From assembly GCF_009362785.1 (NCBI RefSeq), contig NZ_WHNQ01000005.1, positions 124,001 to 188,000 of the forward strand: a DNA stretch of 64,000 bases, read 5' to 3'. The translations under genes were made by a program, and so were the position numbers. This document shows positions 10,172-19,023 of the stretch, piece after piece; positions within the stretch are counted from its first letter, which is position 1, and the number at the start of each line of letters is the position of its first letter. This stretch comes from Paraburkholderia atlantica. Its GTDB lineage: Bacteria > Pseudomonadota > Gammaproteobacteria > Burkholderiales > Burkholderiaceae. The notes below the pieces were generated by a model. That model was not told the origin of the DNA and made no database searches. It was given only the letters and a program-made list of their open reading frames with translations.

Positions 10172-10885
10172 TTGAACGCGCCTGAATCGATCGATTTGAA
10201 ACCTACCGTCGCCGCGCCGGGCGTCGCTACGCCGGGCGCCGTCGCGCAACAGGCGCCGCGGCGGCAGCGTTCGCGTCGTGCGACCTTCATCAGGTGGCTG
10301 CGCAACGTGCATGGCTGGATCGGCTTGTGGGGCGCGGTGCTCGGGTTGATGTTCGGCGTGACCGGCTTCCTGCTCAATCATCGCGCCGGCCCGCTGAAAA
10401 TATCGACGGGCGCGCCGCAGGTCGAGGAAATGCAGATCGCGGTGCCTGAGAAACCGCTGCACTCGCCGGGCGAAATGGCGAAGTGGCTGCAACGCGAACT
10501 GAAGATCGACGGCAAGCCGGGACGCGCGAAGCGCGAGCCCGCCCATCCGGTCGCGTGGGGCGATCACAGCACGATTCAGCCTGAGCAATGGCAGGTCGGC
10601 ATCATGGGCCCGGGGCAGAGCGTGCAGGCCGAGTACTGGGTCGGCAATGGCTTCGTGACGGTGAAGCACACGCGCAACTCGTTCTTCGCGACGCTGAGCA
10701 ATCTGCACAAGGGCGTGGGTCTCAGCGTCGGGTGGGTGCTGCTGATCGATACGATCGCGGGCAGCCTGATTCTGCTGTCGCTGACGGGCGTGCTGCTGTG
10801 GACCGAATTGAATAAACGCCGCGTGGTGGGCGTGGTGCTGGTGAGCGGCTCGGTGATCGCGGCGGTGGTTTGCGGTTTGATGTAA
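10172..10885 (+). CDS. PepSY-associated transmembrane protein
   Basis: 237 aa starting at TTG 10172, with CGGAG a few bases upstream and no in-frame ATG that would keep the first TM helix. After a Pro/Ala/Arg-rich cytoplasmic leader come TM1 (GLWGAVLGLMFGVTGFLLNHR), a periplasmic segment, TM2 (VLLIDTIAGSLILLSLTGVLLWTE) and TM3 (VVGVVLVSGSVIAAVVCGL). The NVHGWIG and LHKGVG motifs resemble those of PepSY-TM (PiuB-like) proteins, which often accompany siderophore uptake. The Fur-like box upstream fits an iron-related role. It is convergent with xdhC. Confidence 0.85.
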   Translation: MNAPESIDLKPTVAAPGVATPGAVAQQAPRRQRSRRATFIRWLRNVHGWIGLWGAVLGLMFGVTGFLLNHRAGPLKISTGAPQVEEMQIAVPEKPLHSPGEMAKWLQRELKIDGKPGRAKREPAHPVAWGDHSTIQPEQWQVGIMGPGQSVQAEYWVGNGFVTVKHTRNSFFATLSNLHKGVGLSVGWVLLIDTIAGSLILLSLTGVLLWTELNKRRVVGVVLVSGSVIAAVVCGLM

Positions 10886-10887
10886 GC

Positions 10888-10914
10888 GTGGAAGGCACGT
10901 CGGGTGCCCTCCAC
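10888..10914. terminator. Hairpin between convergent PepSY gene and xdhC
   Basis: GTGGAAGGCAC and GTGCCCTCCAC form an 11-bp stem with one mismatch and a 5-base loop just after the PepSY stop codon. There is no strong T tract, so termination efficiency is uncertain. Confidence 0.5.
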
Positions 10915-10936
10915 CTCGTTGGTTGAACGCGGCAGG

Positions 10937-11959
10937 CTACACGCTGCAGGCGGCGCCACCCGACGCCGCAATCTCCCGCGCAGCCTTCGCGCCTTCGACC
11001 TGCAATAGCGTCGGCAGCGACACGCCATTCTTGGCCGCCGTCACCTCCGCCAGAATCGACACCGCGATCTCAGGCGGCGTCCTGCTGCCGATATATATGC
11101 CGACGGGCCCATGCAAACGGGCCAGTTCGGCTTCGTTCAGATCGAACTCCTTCAGCCGCTCCCGTCGCGCGTGATTGTTCCGGCGCGAGCCGAGCGCGCC
11201 GACGTAAAACGCCGGCGTCTTCAATGCTTCCATCAGCGCGAGATCGTCGAGCTTCGGATCGTGCGTGAGCGCGATCACCGCGCAGCGCTCGTCGAGCTTC
11301 ATGTCGGTCACGGTATCGTCCGGCATCGTGCGGACGATCTTCGTGCCCGGCACGTCCCATTCCTCCGTGTATTCCTCGCGCGGATCGCAGACCGTCACCT
11401 GATAATCGAGACCCACCGCGATGTGGCACAGGTAGCGCGACAACTGCCCGGCGCCGATCACGAGCATCCGGTAGCGCGGGCCGTGGATCGTCAGCAGACG
11501 CTTATCGTCGAAATGCACACCGTCGGTCGCCTGCGCGTTGTCGAGCCGCACCGCGCCCGTCGCCATGTCGAGTTCACGCGCGACGAGCCGGCCATTTTCG
11601 ACCGCGTGACACAATTCGGCGATGCCGCTTTGCCGTGTCAACGGTTCGAGCACGAGCTGGATCGTGCCGCCGCACGGCAGCCCGAAGCGATGCGCTTCCT
11701 CGGCCGTGATGCCGTACTTCACCGCTTCCGGATTCGTCTGCTCGATTCCCCGTTGCCGCACGCGGTCGATCAGATCGTCCTCGATGCAGCCGCCCGACAC
11801 CGAGCCGACCACGAGGCCGTCGTCGCGCACCGCGAGCATCGCGCCCTCGGGACGCGGCGATGAGCCCCACGTCTTCACGACCGTCACGAGGAGCGCGCGA
11901 TGTCCGTCCTCGAGCCAGCGGGCGCTGGTCTTCAGAACTTCGAGATCCACGCTGTCCAT
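10937..11959 (-). CDS. XdhC/CoxF-family molybdenum-hydroxylase maturation factor
   Basis: 340 aa. The N-terminal XdhC-CoxI domain has the VVKTWGSSPRPEGAMLAV and GSVSGGCIEDDLI signatures. The C-terminal Rossmann-like domain shows LVIGAGQLSRYL and YVGALGSRRN. Members of this family deliver or sulfurate the molybdenum cofactor for xanthine-dehydrogenase-type enzymes. It is the last gene of the cox-type operon and its start overlaps the end of coxG by 28 bases, so the genes are translationally coupled. Its partner is most likely the large subunit encoded at 15692-18073. Confidence 0.93.
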   Translation of the reverse strand: MDSVDLEVLKTSARWLEDGHRALLVTVVKTWGSSPRPEGAMLAVRDDGLVVGSVSGGCIEDDLIDRVRQRGIEQTNPEAVKYGITAEEAHRFGLPCGGTIQLVLEPLTRQSGIAELCHAVENGRLVARELDMATGAVRLDNAQATDGVHFDDKRLLTIHGPRYRMLVIGAGQLSRYLCHIAVGLDYQVTVCDPREEYTEEWDVPGTKIVRTMPDDTVTDMKLDERCAVIALTHDPKLDDLALMEALKTPAFYVGALGSRRNNHARRERLKEFDLNEAELARLHGPVGIYIGSRTPPEIAVSILAEVTAAKNGVSLPTLLQVEGAKAAREIAASGGAACSV

Positions 11960-12546
11960 GATTTCTTCCCTTTCTTTGCTTCGCCGCCGGACTCGCCGTC
12001 CGCGGCCTCGTTCGATTCCGTTTGCTCAGACGCAGACGCTGACGCGGCTTCGGCTTCGGTATCCACCGAGGCGTCGCCGTCCGCTGCTTCCTCAGCGCTA
12101 TTCTCACCCGAGAGCTGCGCACTCAAGCGCTTGAAAAACTCCCCGGCAATCTTGCGCGCCGCACCGTCGACGAGCCGCGAGCCGATCTGCGCGAGCTTGC
12201 CGCCGACCTGCGCGTTGGCGGTGTAGGAGAGCTTCGTCGCGGCATCGCCGTCGGCTTCAAGCGTGACCTGCGTATTGCCCTTGGCAAAACCCGCGGCGCC
12301 GCCCTGGCCTTCGAACACGATCGTGTAGGCGTTCGGTGCGTCGATATCGGTCAGTTGCATACGCCCCTTGAAGCGCGCCTTGACCGGGCCGACCGCCGCG
12401 CTCAGCGTGACCAGGTACGCGTTTTCGCCGTCCGGGTCGATGCTTTCACAACCGGGGATGCAAGCGCGCAGAATTTCGGTGTCGTTCAACGCGTCCCACG
12501 TTTGCTGCTGCGCGACCGGCAGCGTATGAGTTTCGCTCAATTCCAT
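11932..12546 (-). CDS. coxG: CoxG family protein (SRPBCC/START-like), CO-dehydrogenase subunit G
   Basis: 204 aa. Residues 1 to about 150 form the CoxG SRPBCC lipid/ligand-binding fold (ALNDTEILRACIPGCESI, VKARFKGRMQLTD, GKLAQIGSRLVDGAARK). The tail is a low-complexity Ala/Glu/Ser-rich linker ending in a basic amphipathic stretch (KKGKKSWTAWISKF), consistent with the proposed membrane recruitment of the hydroxylase by CoxG. It overlaps coxE by ten bases and xdhC by 28, within the operon. Confidence 0.92.
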   Translation of the reverse strand: MELSETHTLPVAQQQTWDALNDTEILRACIPGCESIDPDGENAYLVTLSAAVGPVKARFKGRMQLTDIDAPNAYTIVFEGQGGAAGFAKGNTQVTLEADGDAATKLSYTANAQVGGKLAQIGSRLVDGAARKIAGEFFKRLSAQLSGENSAEEAADGDASVDTEAEAASASASEQTESNEAADGESGGEAKKGKKSWTAWISKF

Positions 12547-13802
12547 GACGTTGCTCCTGCGAGTGTCGTCGCGGCGACGGCGTGGCGAGGCGCGCGCGTC
12601 AATTGCGCGAGATCGCGGCCGAACGCTGCGAGACTGTCTAGATTATGAACCGGACGATGCGCGTCGACATACGGCAGGATCGCCTGCACGCCGCGCGCCT
12701 TCGGAGTGAAGCCGCTGAACCGCAGCAGCGGATTGAGCCACACGATGCGATGCGCGAAACGTGCGAGGCGTGCCATTTCGGTATCGAGCACGTCGATCGC
12801 TTCGTGATCGAGACCGTCGGTGACGAGCAGCACCGTCGCACGACCTGTGAGCACGCGGCGCGCCCAGCGTCGGTTGAATTCGGCGAGCGCCGCGCCGATG
12901 CGCGTGCCGCCCGACCAGTCGACCACCTGATCGCTGAGCGTCGCGATCGCGACGTCGGGATCGCGTTCGCGCAATGCGCGCGTCGCGTTGGTGAGCCGCG
13001 TGCCGAACAGAAACACCTGCAGACGTTCGCGCGACTGCAACAACGCGTGGCAGAAGTACAGCACCGCGCGCGAGTAGTTGCTCATCGAGCCGGAAATATC
13101 GAGCAGCAGCACGAGCGGCGGCTTGCGCTCGACCCTCGCGCGATACTTCCACACGGTCCAGTCGCCTCCGGCGCGCACCGCGTGCCGCGCGCTCGCGCGC
13201 AGGTCGGCATGCGTGCCGTGCGATGCCGCCTTCAGACGCCGCGTCGGTTCGGTGGCGAGCGGCAGCCGCTGGCCGCGGATCAGATGACGCAGCGTGCGCC
13301 ATTCGTCCGCGCTCAGCGTGTCGAAATCGCGATGACGCAGGCGCTCTTCCGCGCTGAACGTCAACTGCGCATGCAGTTCGTGCTGCTCGGTTTCCTGCGG
13401 CGCATTCGGATGCGGCGACGGCGGCATGCGTACCGCGAGCGCATCGGCGAGACGGTTGTTGCGCTTCGGCGGCGGCAGCCCGTCGCGTACTTTCGGCAAC
13501 AGCAGCGCGCGCAGCTTGCCTTCCCAATCGGGGTCGCGCCAGAACAGATCGAATGCGGCATTGAAGAGCTCGCGTTCGTCGGGCGCGGTGACGAGCAGCG
13601 CGGCAAGCGCCGCGCGCACGTCGTCGCGGCGGCCGAGATCGATCCACTGCAACGCGGCGAGCGCATCGACGGCTTGTGCGGGCGACATCGGCAAACCGGC
13701 GCCGCGCAGCACGCGCACGAAATGAACCACGTTGCGCGCGAGCATGGGCGCGGACTGCTGGTTCGCACCGTCGCGTCTGCCTATGCCGATGTCATTCGTC
13801 AT
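12537..13802 (-). CDS. coxE: CoxE-like VWA domain protein
   Basis: 421 aa from ATG 13802, which has GAGGGT upstream and leaves an 11-base gap after the MoxR gene. The frame is open further upstream to 14456, but only as an antisense-like overlap of the moxR gene. The C-terminal half is a von Willebrand A domain with the MIDAS motif LLLDISGSMSNYSRA and the later TDGLDHEAID. The N-terminal region is helical, typical of CoxE. It partners the MoxR AAA+ ATPase in inserting sulfur/metal into the molybdenum enzyme, as shown for CoxD/CoxE in Oligotropha. Confidence 0.93.
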   Translation of the reverse strand: MTNDIGIGRRDGANQQSAPMLARNVVHFVRVLRGAGLPMSPAQAVDALAALQWIDLGRRDDVRAALAALLVTAPDERELFNAAFDLFWRDPDWEGKLRALLLPKVRDGLPPPKRNNRLADALAVRMPPSPHPNAPQETEQHELHAQLTFSAEERLRHRDFDTLSADEWRTLRHLIRGQRLPLATEPTRRLKAASHGTHADLRASARHAVRAGGDWTVWKYRARVERKPPLVLLLDISGSMSNYSRAVLYFCHALLQSRERLQVFLFGTRLTNATRALRERDPDVAIATLSDQVVDWSGGTRIGAALAEFNRRWARRVLTGRATVLLVTDGLDHEAIDVLDTEMARLARFAHRIVWLNPLLRFSGFTPKARGVQAILPYVDAHRPVHNLDSLAAFGRDLAQLTRAPRHAVAATTLAGATSWN

Positions 13803-13813
13803 GCCGGCGACCC

Positions 13814-14695
13814 TCACCCGGCCAGACACTGCGCGATCTGCGCGGCATCCACACGCGCGAGATCGTCCTGATACTTGAGCAGCACGCCGAGCGTGTTCTG
13901 CACCGATTGCGGATCGAGTTCCGTCACCGATAGCGCTTCGAGCGCGCGGCACCAGTCGATCGTTTCGGCGATGCCCGGTGCCTTGAACAGATCCATGCCG
14001 CGCAGCCGATGCACGAAGTCGACCGCGCGCCGCTGTAGTTGCGCCGACGTTTGCGGCGCGCGCGCGGCGACGATCTCGAGCTCGCGCTCGCGATCCGGAT
14101 AGCCTATCCATTGATACAGACAGCGGCGCTTCAACGCGTCGTGCACTTCGCGCGTGCGGTTCGACGTCATGATGACGAGCGGCGGCTGTGACGCGCGTAC
14201 GGTGCCGTACTCGGGAATCGATACCTGGAAATCCGAAAGCAGTTCGAGCAGGAACGCTTCGAACGGTTCGTCGGCGCGGTCGATTTCGTCGATCAGCAGC
14301 ACGCGCCGCGCGCCGGGATGGTTTTCGTCCGGCATCAGTGCCTGTAGAAGCGGACGCTTCAGCAGGAATTCGCCGCGATACAGCGTGTCGTTGTCGGGGC
14401 GTTCGCCGCTCGCTTCGGCGAGCCGCAACGCCATGATCTGACGCGGGTAGTCCCACTCATAAAGCGCGCTCGCGGTGTCGAGTCCTTCATAGCATTGCAA
14501 GCGCAGCAGCGTGGTGCCGAGCATGCCGGCCGCCGCTTTCGCGAGTTCGGTCTTGCCGACACCCGGCTCGCCTTCGACGAACAGCGGCCGCTCCATGCGC
14601 AGCGCGAGATACAGCGCGGTCGCGAGTTCGCGGCTCGCGAAATAGCATTGGGCGGCGAGTTGGGCGAGGGTGTCGTCGATCGAAGCCGGCTGCAT
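13814..14695 (-). CDS. coxD: MoxR-type AAA+ ATPase (CoxD-like)
   Basis: 293 aa. Walker A is GEPGVGKTELAK (about residues 42-53), Walker B is LLIDEIDRADEPFEAF, sensor 1 is IMTSNRTREV, and an arginine-finger region (DALKRRCLYQWIGYP) follows. This is the MoxR subfamily that remodels client metalloenzymes with a VWA partner, here the next gene. A 170-bp gap separates it from the medium subunit upstream; I see no terminator there, so co-transcription is likely. Confidence 0.94.
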   Translation of the reverse strand: MQPASIDDTLAQLAAQCYFASRELATALYLALRMERPLFVEGEPGVGKTELAKAAAGMLGTTLLRLQCYEGLDTASALYEWDYPRQIMALRLAEASGERPDNDTLYRGEFLLKRPLLQALMPDENHPGARRVLLIDEIDRADEPFEAFLLELLSDFQVSIPEYGTVRASQPPLVIMTSNRTREVHDALKRRCLYQWIGYPDRERELEIVAARAPQTSAQLQRRAVDFVHRLRGMDLFKAPGIAETIDWCRALEALSVTELDPQSVQNTLGVLLKYQDDLARVDAAQIAQCLAG

Positions 14696-14865
14696 GGTGA
14701 TCCTGAATCTGCGCGACTGGCCATGACGAGGCGTGGCGCGAGTGAAGAACGCAATGGGCGCGAGCTAGGCGTCGAACTCTCGCGCCCGCTCGCGAAGTGA
14801 ACGAAGCTGGCTTGCGCGCGTCGTGATGCGCACGCGCGGCAAGCCGGGCAGCCTGGCGAGTACCG

Positions 14866-15663
14866 CTAGGCAGTTGCCTTCGTGACCGCGCGCGCGGCGA
14901 GCAGCGGAATCAGATGCGCGCGATATGCGGCGCTCGCGTGCATGTCTTCGTTCAACTCGTCGGGCGACACGCTGACCGCGCGTGCCGCCTCGGGCGTGAA
15001 GTTCGCCGACAGCGCGCTTTCGAGCTCAGGCACGCGAAATACCGACGGCGCCGCACCCGTCACCGCGACCCGCACGCCGCCTGCGGACTTCGCGACGAAC
15101 ACGCCGACTAGCGCGAAGTGCGAGGCCGGATTGCGGAATTTCTCGTACGCAGCCCGCTCGGGCACCGGAAACTCGACGGCGACGATCAGCTCGTCGGGCG
15201 CGAGCGCGGTCTCATACATGCCGACGAAGAAATCGCCCGAGGCGATGCGCCGCCGGTCCGTGACGATCGTCGCGTCGAGCCCCATCGCGGCGGCCGGGTA
15301 GCACGCGGCCGGATCGTTGTTCGCGAGCGAGCCACCGATCGTGCCGAGCGCGCGCACCTGGCGATCGCCGATGTTCGCGGCCAGCTCCGCCAGCGCGGGC
15401 AACACGCGCCGCACGTCCGCGTGTTCGGCGACGTCGGCATGGCAGACGGCCGCGCCGATCGTCACCTTGTTGGCGTCGACGCTGATCGTCTTCAGCGCGG
15501 GAATCCGCGTGACGTCGATCAGTTGCGACGGCTGCGCGAGACGCAGGCGCATCGTCGGCAGAAGGCTCTGGCCGCCGGCGAGGAACTTCGCGTCGCTGTC
15601 GGCGGTGAGGGCTGCGGCGGCCGCTTGCGGATCCGTCGCGCGTTGATACTCGAATGAATACAT
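14866..15663 (-). CDS. coxM: Molybdenum hydroxylase FAD-binding medium subunit (CoxM-like)
   Basis: 265 aa, the normal length for the flavoprotein subunit. Flavin-binding signatures are AGGQSLLP (about residues 31-38) and TIGGSLANNDPA. The C-terminal CO-dehydrogenase flavoprotein domain follows, with VAVTGAAPSVFRV. It transfers electrons from the 2Fe-2S subunit to the acceptor via FAD. It lies 28 bases after the large-subunit gene in the operon. Confidence 0.95.
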   Translation of the reverse strand: MYSFEYQRATDPQAAAAALTADSDAKFLAGGQSLLPTMRLRLAQPSQLIDVTRIPALKTISVDANKVTIGAAVCHADVAEHADVRRVLPALAELAANIGDRQVRALGTIGGSLANNDPAACYPAAAMGLDATIVTDRRRIASGDFFVGMYETALAPDELIVAVEFPVPERAAYEKFRNPASHFALVGVFVAKSAGGVRVAVTGAAPSVFRVPELESALSANFTPEAARAVSVSPDELNEDMHASAAYRAHLIPLLAARAVTKATA

Positions 15664-15691
15664 GTCGAATGCTCCGCTCAGGATCGTTGGG

Positions 15692-18073
15692 TCAGGCTTG
15701 CTTCGCCGCTTGAATCGCGGACCATACGCGATGCGGCGTGGCCGGCATCTGCAGATTGGTCACGCCAAGCGGCGCGAGCGCGTCGATGATCGCGTTGATC
15801 ACGGCCGGCGGTGAGCCGATTGCGCCCGCTTCGCCGCAGCCTTTGACGCCCAGCGGGTTGTGCGTGCACGGCGTGCCCTTCGAGGTCTCGACCGTGAAGT
15901 CGGGCAGGTCGGACGCATGCGGCATCGCGTAGTCCATGTACGAGCCGGACAGCAGCTGGCCGCTGTCGTTGTCGTACACGCAGCGCTCGAGCATCGCCTG
16001 GCCGATGCCTTGCCCGAGGCCGCCATGCACCTGGCCTTCGACGATCATCGGATTGATCACGTTGCCGAAATCGTCGACCGCGGTGAACTTCTGGATGCGG
16101 CTCTCGCCGGTGTCCGGATCGACTTCGATCTCGCAGATGTACGCGCCCGATGGATACGTGAAGTTGGTCGGATCGTAGAACGCGCTTTCTTCGAGGCCCG
16201 GTTCGAGCACGTCGAGCGGATAGTTGTGCGGCACGTAGGCGGCGAGCGAAATTTCCGCGAACGCCTTGGTGCGGTCGGTGCCCGCGACGCGGAACACGCC
16301 GTTCTTGAACTCGATGTCTTCCGCCGACGCTTCGAGCAGATGCGCGGCGATCTTCTTCGCCTTCGCTTCGATCTTGTCGAGCGCCTTCGAGATTGCCGAG
16401 CCGCCGACCGCGATCGAACGCGAGCCATACGTGCCCATGCCGAACGCGATGCGGCCGGTGTCGCCGTGCACGATTTCGACGCTGTCGAGCGGAATGCCGA
16501 GGCGATCCGCGACTACTTGCGCGAAGGTCGTCTCATGGCCCTGGCCGTGGCTGTGCGAGCCCGTGAACACCGTGACGGAACCGGTCGGGTGCACGCGAAT
16601 CTGGCCGACTTCGAACAGGCCCGCGCGCGCGCCGAGTGCGCCCGCGATGTTCGACGGCGCGAGACCGCATGCCTCGATGTAGCACGAGTAGCCGAGGCCG
16701 CGGCGCTTGCCGTTCTGTTCCGATTCCTGCCGGCGCGCGGCGAAGCCTTCGACGTCCGCGAGCGTCAGCGCGCGCGACAGGATCGCGTTGTAGTCGCCGG
16801 TGTCGTACGTGAGGCCGACCGGCGTCGCGTACGGGAACTGCGTGATGAAGTTGCGGCGGCGAATTTCCGCGGGGTCGAGCTTCATCTCGCGCGCCGCGGC
16901 TTCGACCAGACGCTCGACGACGAACGTCGCTTCCGGCCGGCCCGCGCCGCGATATGCATCGACGGGAACGGTGTTGGTGAAGACCGCCTTCACTTCCGCG
17001 TAGATCGCGGGCGTCGCGTATTGGCCGGCGAGCAGCGTCGCGTACAGGATCGTCGGCACGCTCGACGCGAACGTCGACAGATACGCGCCCATGTTGGCGA
17101 TCGTATGCACGCGCATCGCGAGGAACTTGCCGTCGGCGTCCATTGCCAGCTCGGCCTTGGTCACGTGATCGCGGCCGTGCGCGTCGGAAACGAATGCCTC
17201 GGAGCGCTCGGCGGTCCATTTGACCGGCCGGCCGATCTTCTTCGATGCCCACGTGAGCGCGACGTCTTCCGCGTACAGGAAGATCTTCGAGCCGAAGCCG
17301 CCGCCGACGTCGGGCGCGATCACGCGCAGCTTCGATTCCGGCAACGACAGCACGAACGCGGCCATCAGCAGCCGCTCGACGTGCGGATTCTGATTCGCGA
17401 CGTACAGCGTGTAGCTGTCGTCCTGCGCCGAATAGCTCGCGTTGACCGCACGCGGTTCGATCGCGTTCGGCACGAGGCGGTTGTTGACGATGTCGAGCGT
17501 GGTTACGTGCGCGGCCTTGGCGAACGCTGCATCGGTCGCGGCCTTGTCGCCGTGGCCCCAGTTGTAGCAGACGTTGTCGGGCACTTCGTCGTGCACCGCC
17601 GCCTGACCCGGGTCGGCCGCATGCGCGGTATCGACGACGGCCGGCAGTTCTTCGTAATCGACCTCGATCAGTTCGGCCGCATCTTTGGCGGCCTTGATCG
17701 ATTCGGCGATCACGAGCGCGATCTGGTCGCCCACATGCCGCGCCTTCGTATGCGCGATCACCGGATGCGGCGGCTCGTTCATCGGCTTGCCGTCGGTGCT
17801 GTGGATCAGCCAGCCGCACGGCAGTCCGCCGACCTTCTCCGCCGCGAGGTCCGCGCCGGTGAAGATCGCGACGACGCCCGGCGACTGTTTGGCCGCGCTC
17901 GTGTCGATGCTGTTGATCTTGGCGTGCGCGTGCGGCGAGCGCAGGAATACCGCGTAGGTTTGCTGCGGCAGCACGATGTCGTCGGTGTACTGGCCTTTGC
18001 CGGTCAGGAAGCGATAGTCTTCCTTGCGTTCGACGGCGGCGCCGATCAGGCTCTGTGTATCGGGTGCGTTCAT
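15692..18073 (-). CDS. coxL: Molybdenum hydroxylase large subunit, form II CoxL-like
   Basis: 793 aa from ATG 18073, which has GAGGAG nearby; the frame extends to 18109 without support. It is the molybdopterin-binding catalytic subunit of the xanthine-oxidase superfamily. Visible motifs are DVGGGFGSK, the active-site loop AYRGAGR (about residues 373-379), [11 protein letters not shown] and a C-terminal [17 protein letters not shown] that carries the catalytic glutamate. AYRGAGR is the form II signature; true CO dehydrogenases (form I) have AYRCSFR with the copper-binding cysteine. The enzyme may therefore act on an aromatic or other carbon substrate. The symbol follows homology, not proven CO oxidation. 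Confidence 0.93.
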   Translation of the reverse strand: MNAPDTQSLIGAAVERKEDYRFLTGKGQYTDDIVLPQQTYAVFLRSPHAHAKINSIDTSAAKQSPGVVAIFTGADLAAEKVGGLPCGWLIHSTDGKPMNEPPHPVIAHTKARHVGDQIALVIAESIKAAKDAAELIEVDYEELPAVVDTAHAADPGQAAVHDEVPDNVCYNWGHGDKAATDAAFAKAAHVTTLDIVNNRLVPNAIEPRAVNASYSAQDDSYTLYVANQNPHVERLLMAAFVLSLPESKLRVIAPDVGGGFGSKIFLYAEDVALTWASKKIGRPVKWTAERSEAFVSDAHGRDHVTKAELAMDADGKFLAMRVHTIANMGAYLSTFASSVPTILYATLLAGQYATPAIYAEVKAVFTNTVPVDAYRGAGRPEATFVVERLVEAAAREMKLDPAEIRRRNFITQFPYATPVGLTYDTGDYNAILSRALTLADVEGFAARRQESEQNGKRRGLGYSCYIEACGLAPSNIAGALGARAGLFEVGQIRVHPTGSVTVFTGSHSHGQGHETTFAQVVADRLGIPLDSVEIVHGDTGRIAFGMGTYGSRSIAVGGSAISKALDKIEAKAKKIAAHLLEASAEDIEFKNGVFRVAGTDRTKAFAEISLAAYVPHNYPLDVLEPGLEESAFYDPTNFTYPSGAYICEIEVDPDTGESRIQKFTAVDDFGNVINPMIVEGQVHGGLGQGIGQAMLERCVYDNDSGQLLSGSYMDYAMPHASDLPDFTVETSKGTPCTHNPLGVKGCGEAGAIGSPPAVINAIIDALAPLGVTNLQMPATPHRVWSAIQAAKQA

Positions 18074-18083
18074 CGTCGGCTCC

Positions 18084-18608
18084 TCAGGCGGCGGTTGCGC
18101 CGGCGGCATTCGCGCCGGCAGTTGCGCTCGATGCTGTGGACGCCTTCATACCCGCGGCGCCTTCGAGCACGGCCTTGACGATGTTGTGATAGCCGGTACA
18201 GCGGCACAGATTGCCGTCGAGCTGCTCGCGCACTTCGTCGCCGGTCAGATCGGGTTGACGCTGGACCAGCGATACCGCGCTCATCACCATGCCCGGTGTG
18301 CAGAAGCCGCATTGCAGACCGTGGCAGTGCTTGAACGCCGCCTGCATCGGATGCAGTGCGCCATTGTGCGCGAGCCCTTCGATGGTCGTGACTTCGGCGC
18401 CATCGGCTTGCGCGGCGAGGATGTTGCAGGACTTGATCGCGCGGCCGTTCAGATGCACGGTGCAGGCGCCGCATTGCGCGGTATCGCAGCCGACGTGGGT
18501 GCCGGTCAGACGGAGTTGATCGCGCAGGAACTGGACAAGCAGGGTGCCAGGGTCGACTGAGGCGCTCACGGGTGCGCCATTGACCGTCAGACTGATGCTG
18601 ATCGCCAT
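18084..18608 (-). CDS. coxS: Molybdenum hydroxylase 2Fe-2S small subunit (CoxS-like)
   Basis: 174 aa. The plant-ferredoxin-type cluster is bound by [14 protein letters not shown] and the downstream Cys of KSCNIL. The second cluster is bound by [12 protein letters not shown] and [13 protein letters not shown]. An Ala/Thr-rich tail of about 25 residues is added at the C-terminus. It is the first gene of the operon, with ten bases to the large subunit. Promoter elements should lie in the 415-bp gap upstream, but I see none that I would call with confidence. Confidence 0.95.
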   Translation of the reverse strand: MAISISLTVNGAPVSASVDPGTLLVQFLRDQLRLTGTHVGCDTAQCGACTVHLNGRAIKSCNILAAQADGAEVTTIEGLAHNGALHPMQAAFKHCHGLQCGFCTPGMVMSAVSLVQRQPDLTGDEVREQLDGNLCRCTGYHNIVKAVLEGAAGMKASTASSATAGANAAGATAA

Positions 18609-19023
18609 GAAGCTGTCTCCTTTATTGATCGGAGCGAGCGCTTCGGCGTATCGATCCCCGCCTCCACGCTGACCACGATCCCATGCAAGATAGTTGCTGT
18701 GGGTGAGACCGGACCTGTGATTGTTGTTGCCCCTGCTTTTGCTTCGACTGCGAGTGACTGCGGTTCGCGAGGTCCGATGAGGGTGCTGCGGGTTTTACAA
18801 GTCTGCCGAAAAGTAAAGCACAAATCGCGCGGACGCGCTATGAGGGGAAGTGTGTCGGCGCGCGCGAGCGCACGTAGAGAAGATGGGGGCCACGGAACGG
18901 GACGCCGCAAAGACAAGCGCCCCGTCTGCAGGGCATGACGGGGCGCTTCGATAGATCAGCGGAAAGCGATGCCGCGCTCGCGACCATTCAGCTCATTGGC
19001 GCGGCCTCGTCGAAAACGGCGCT
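18609..19023. other. Intergenic region between cox-type operon and amino-acid permease gene
   Basis: 415 bp without a convincing gene. It should carry the promoter of the leftward hydroxylase operon. It also holds the hairpin at 18915-18948 downstream of the permease gene. Short frames on both strands lack ribosome sites. Confidence 0.5.
18915..18948 (-). terminator. Strong hairpin downstream of the APC permease gene
   Basis: AAGCGCCCCGTC and GACGGGGCGCTT form a perfect 12-bp stem with a 10-base loop, about 75 bases beyond the permease stop codon. In the leftward direction it is followed by only a short T-rich run. Confidence 0.65.

Noticed and set aside
13803..14456. Upstream part of the frame of the VWA gene
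   Set aside because: It overlaps the moxR gene in another frame and lacks protein-like sequence; the true start is 13802 with a ribosome site.
15860..18178. 772-codon frame opposite the CoxL gene
   Set aside because: It is the antisense of a GC-rich gene; composition is nonsense-like Arg/Ala/Asp and no family motif appears.
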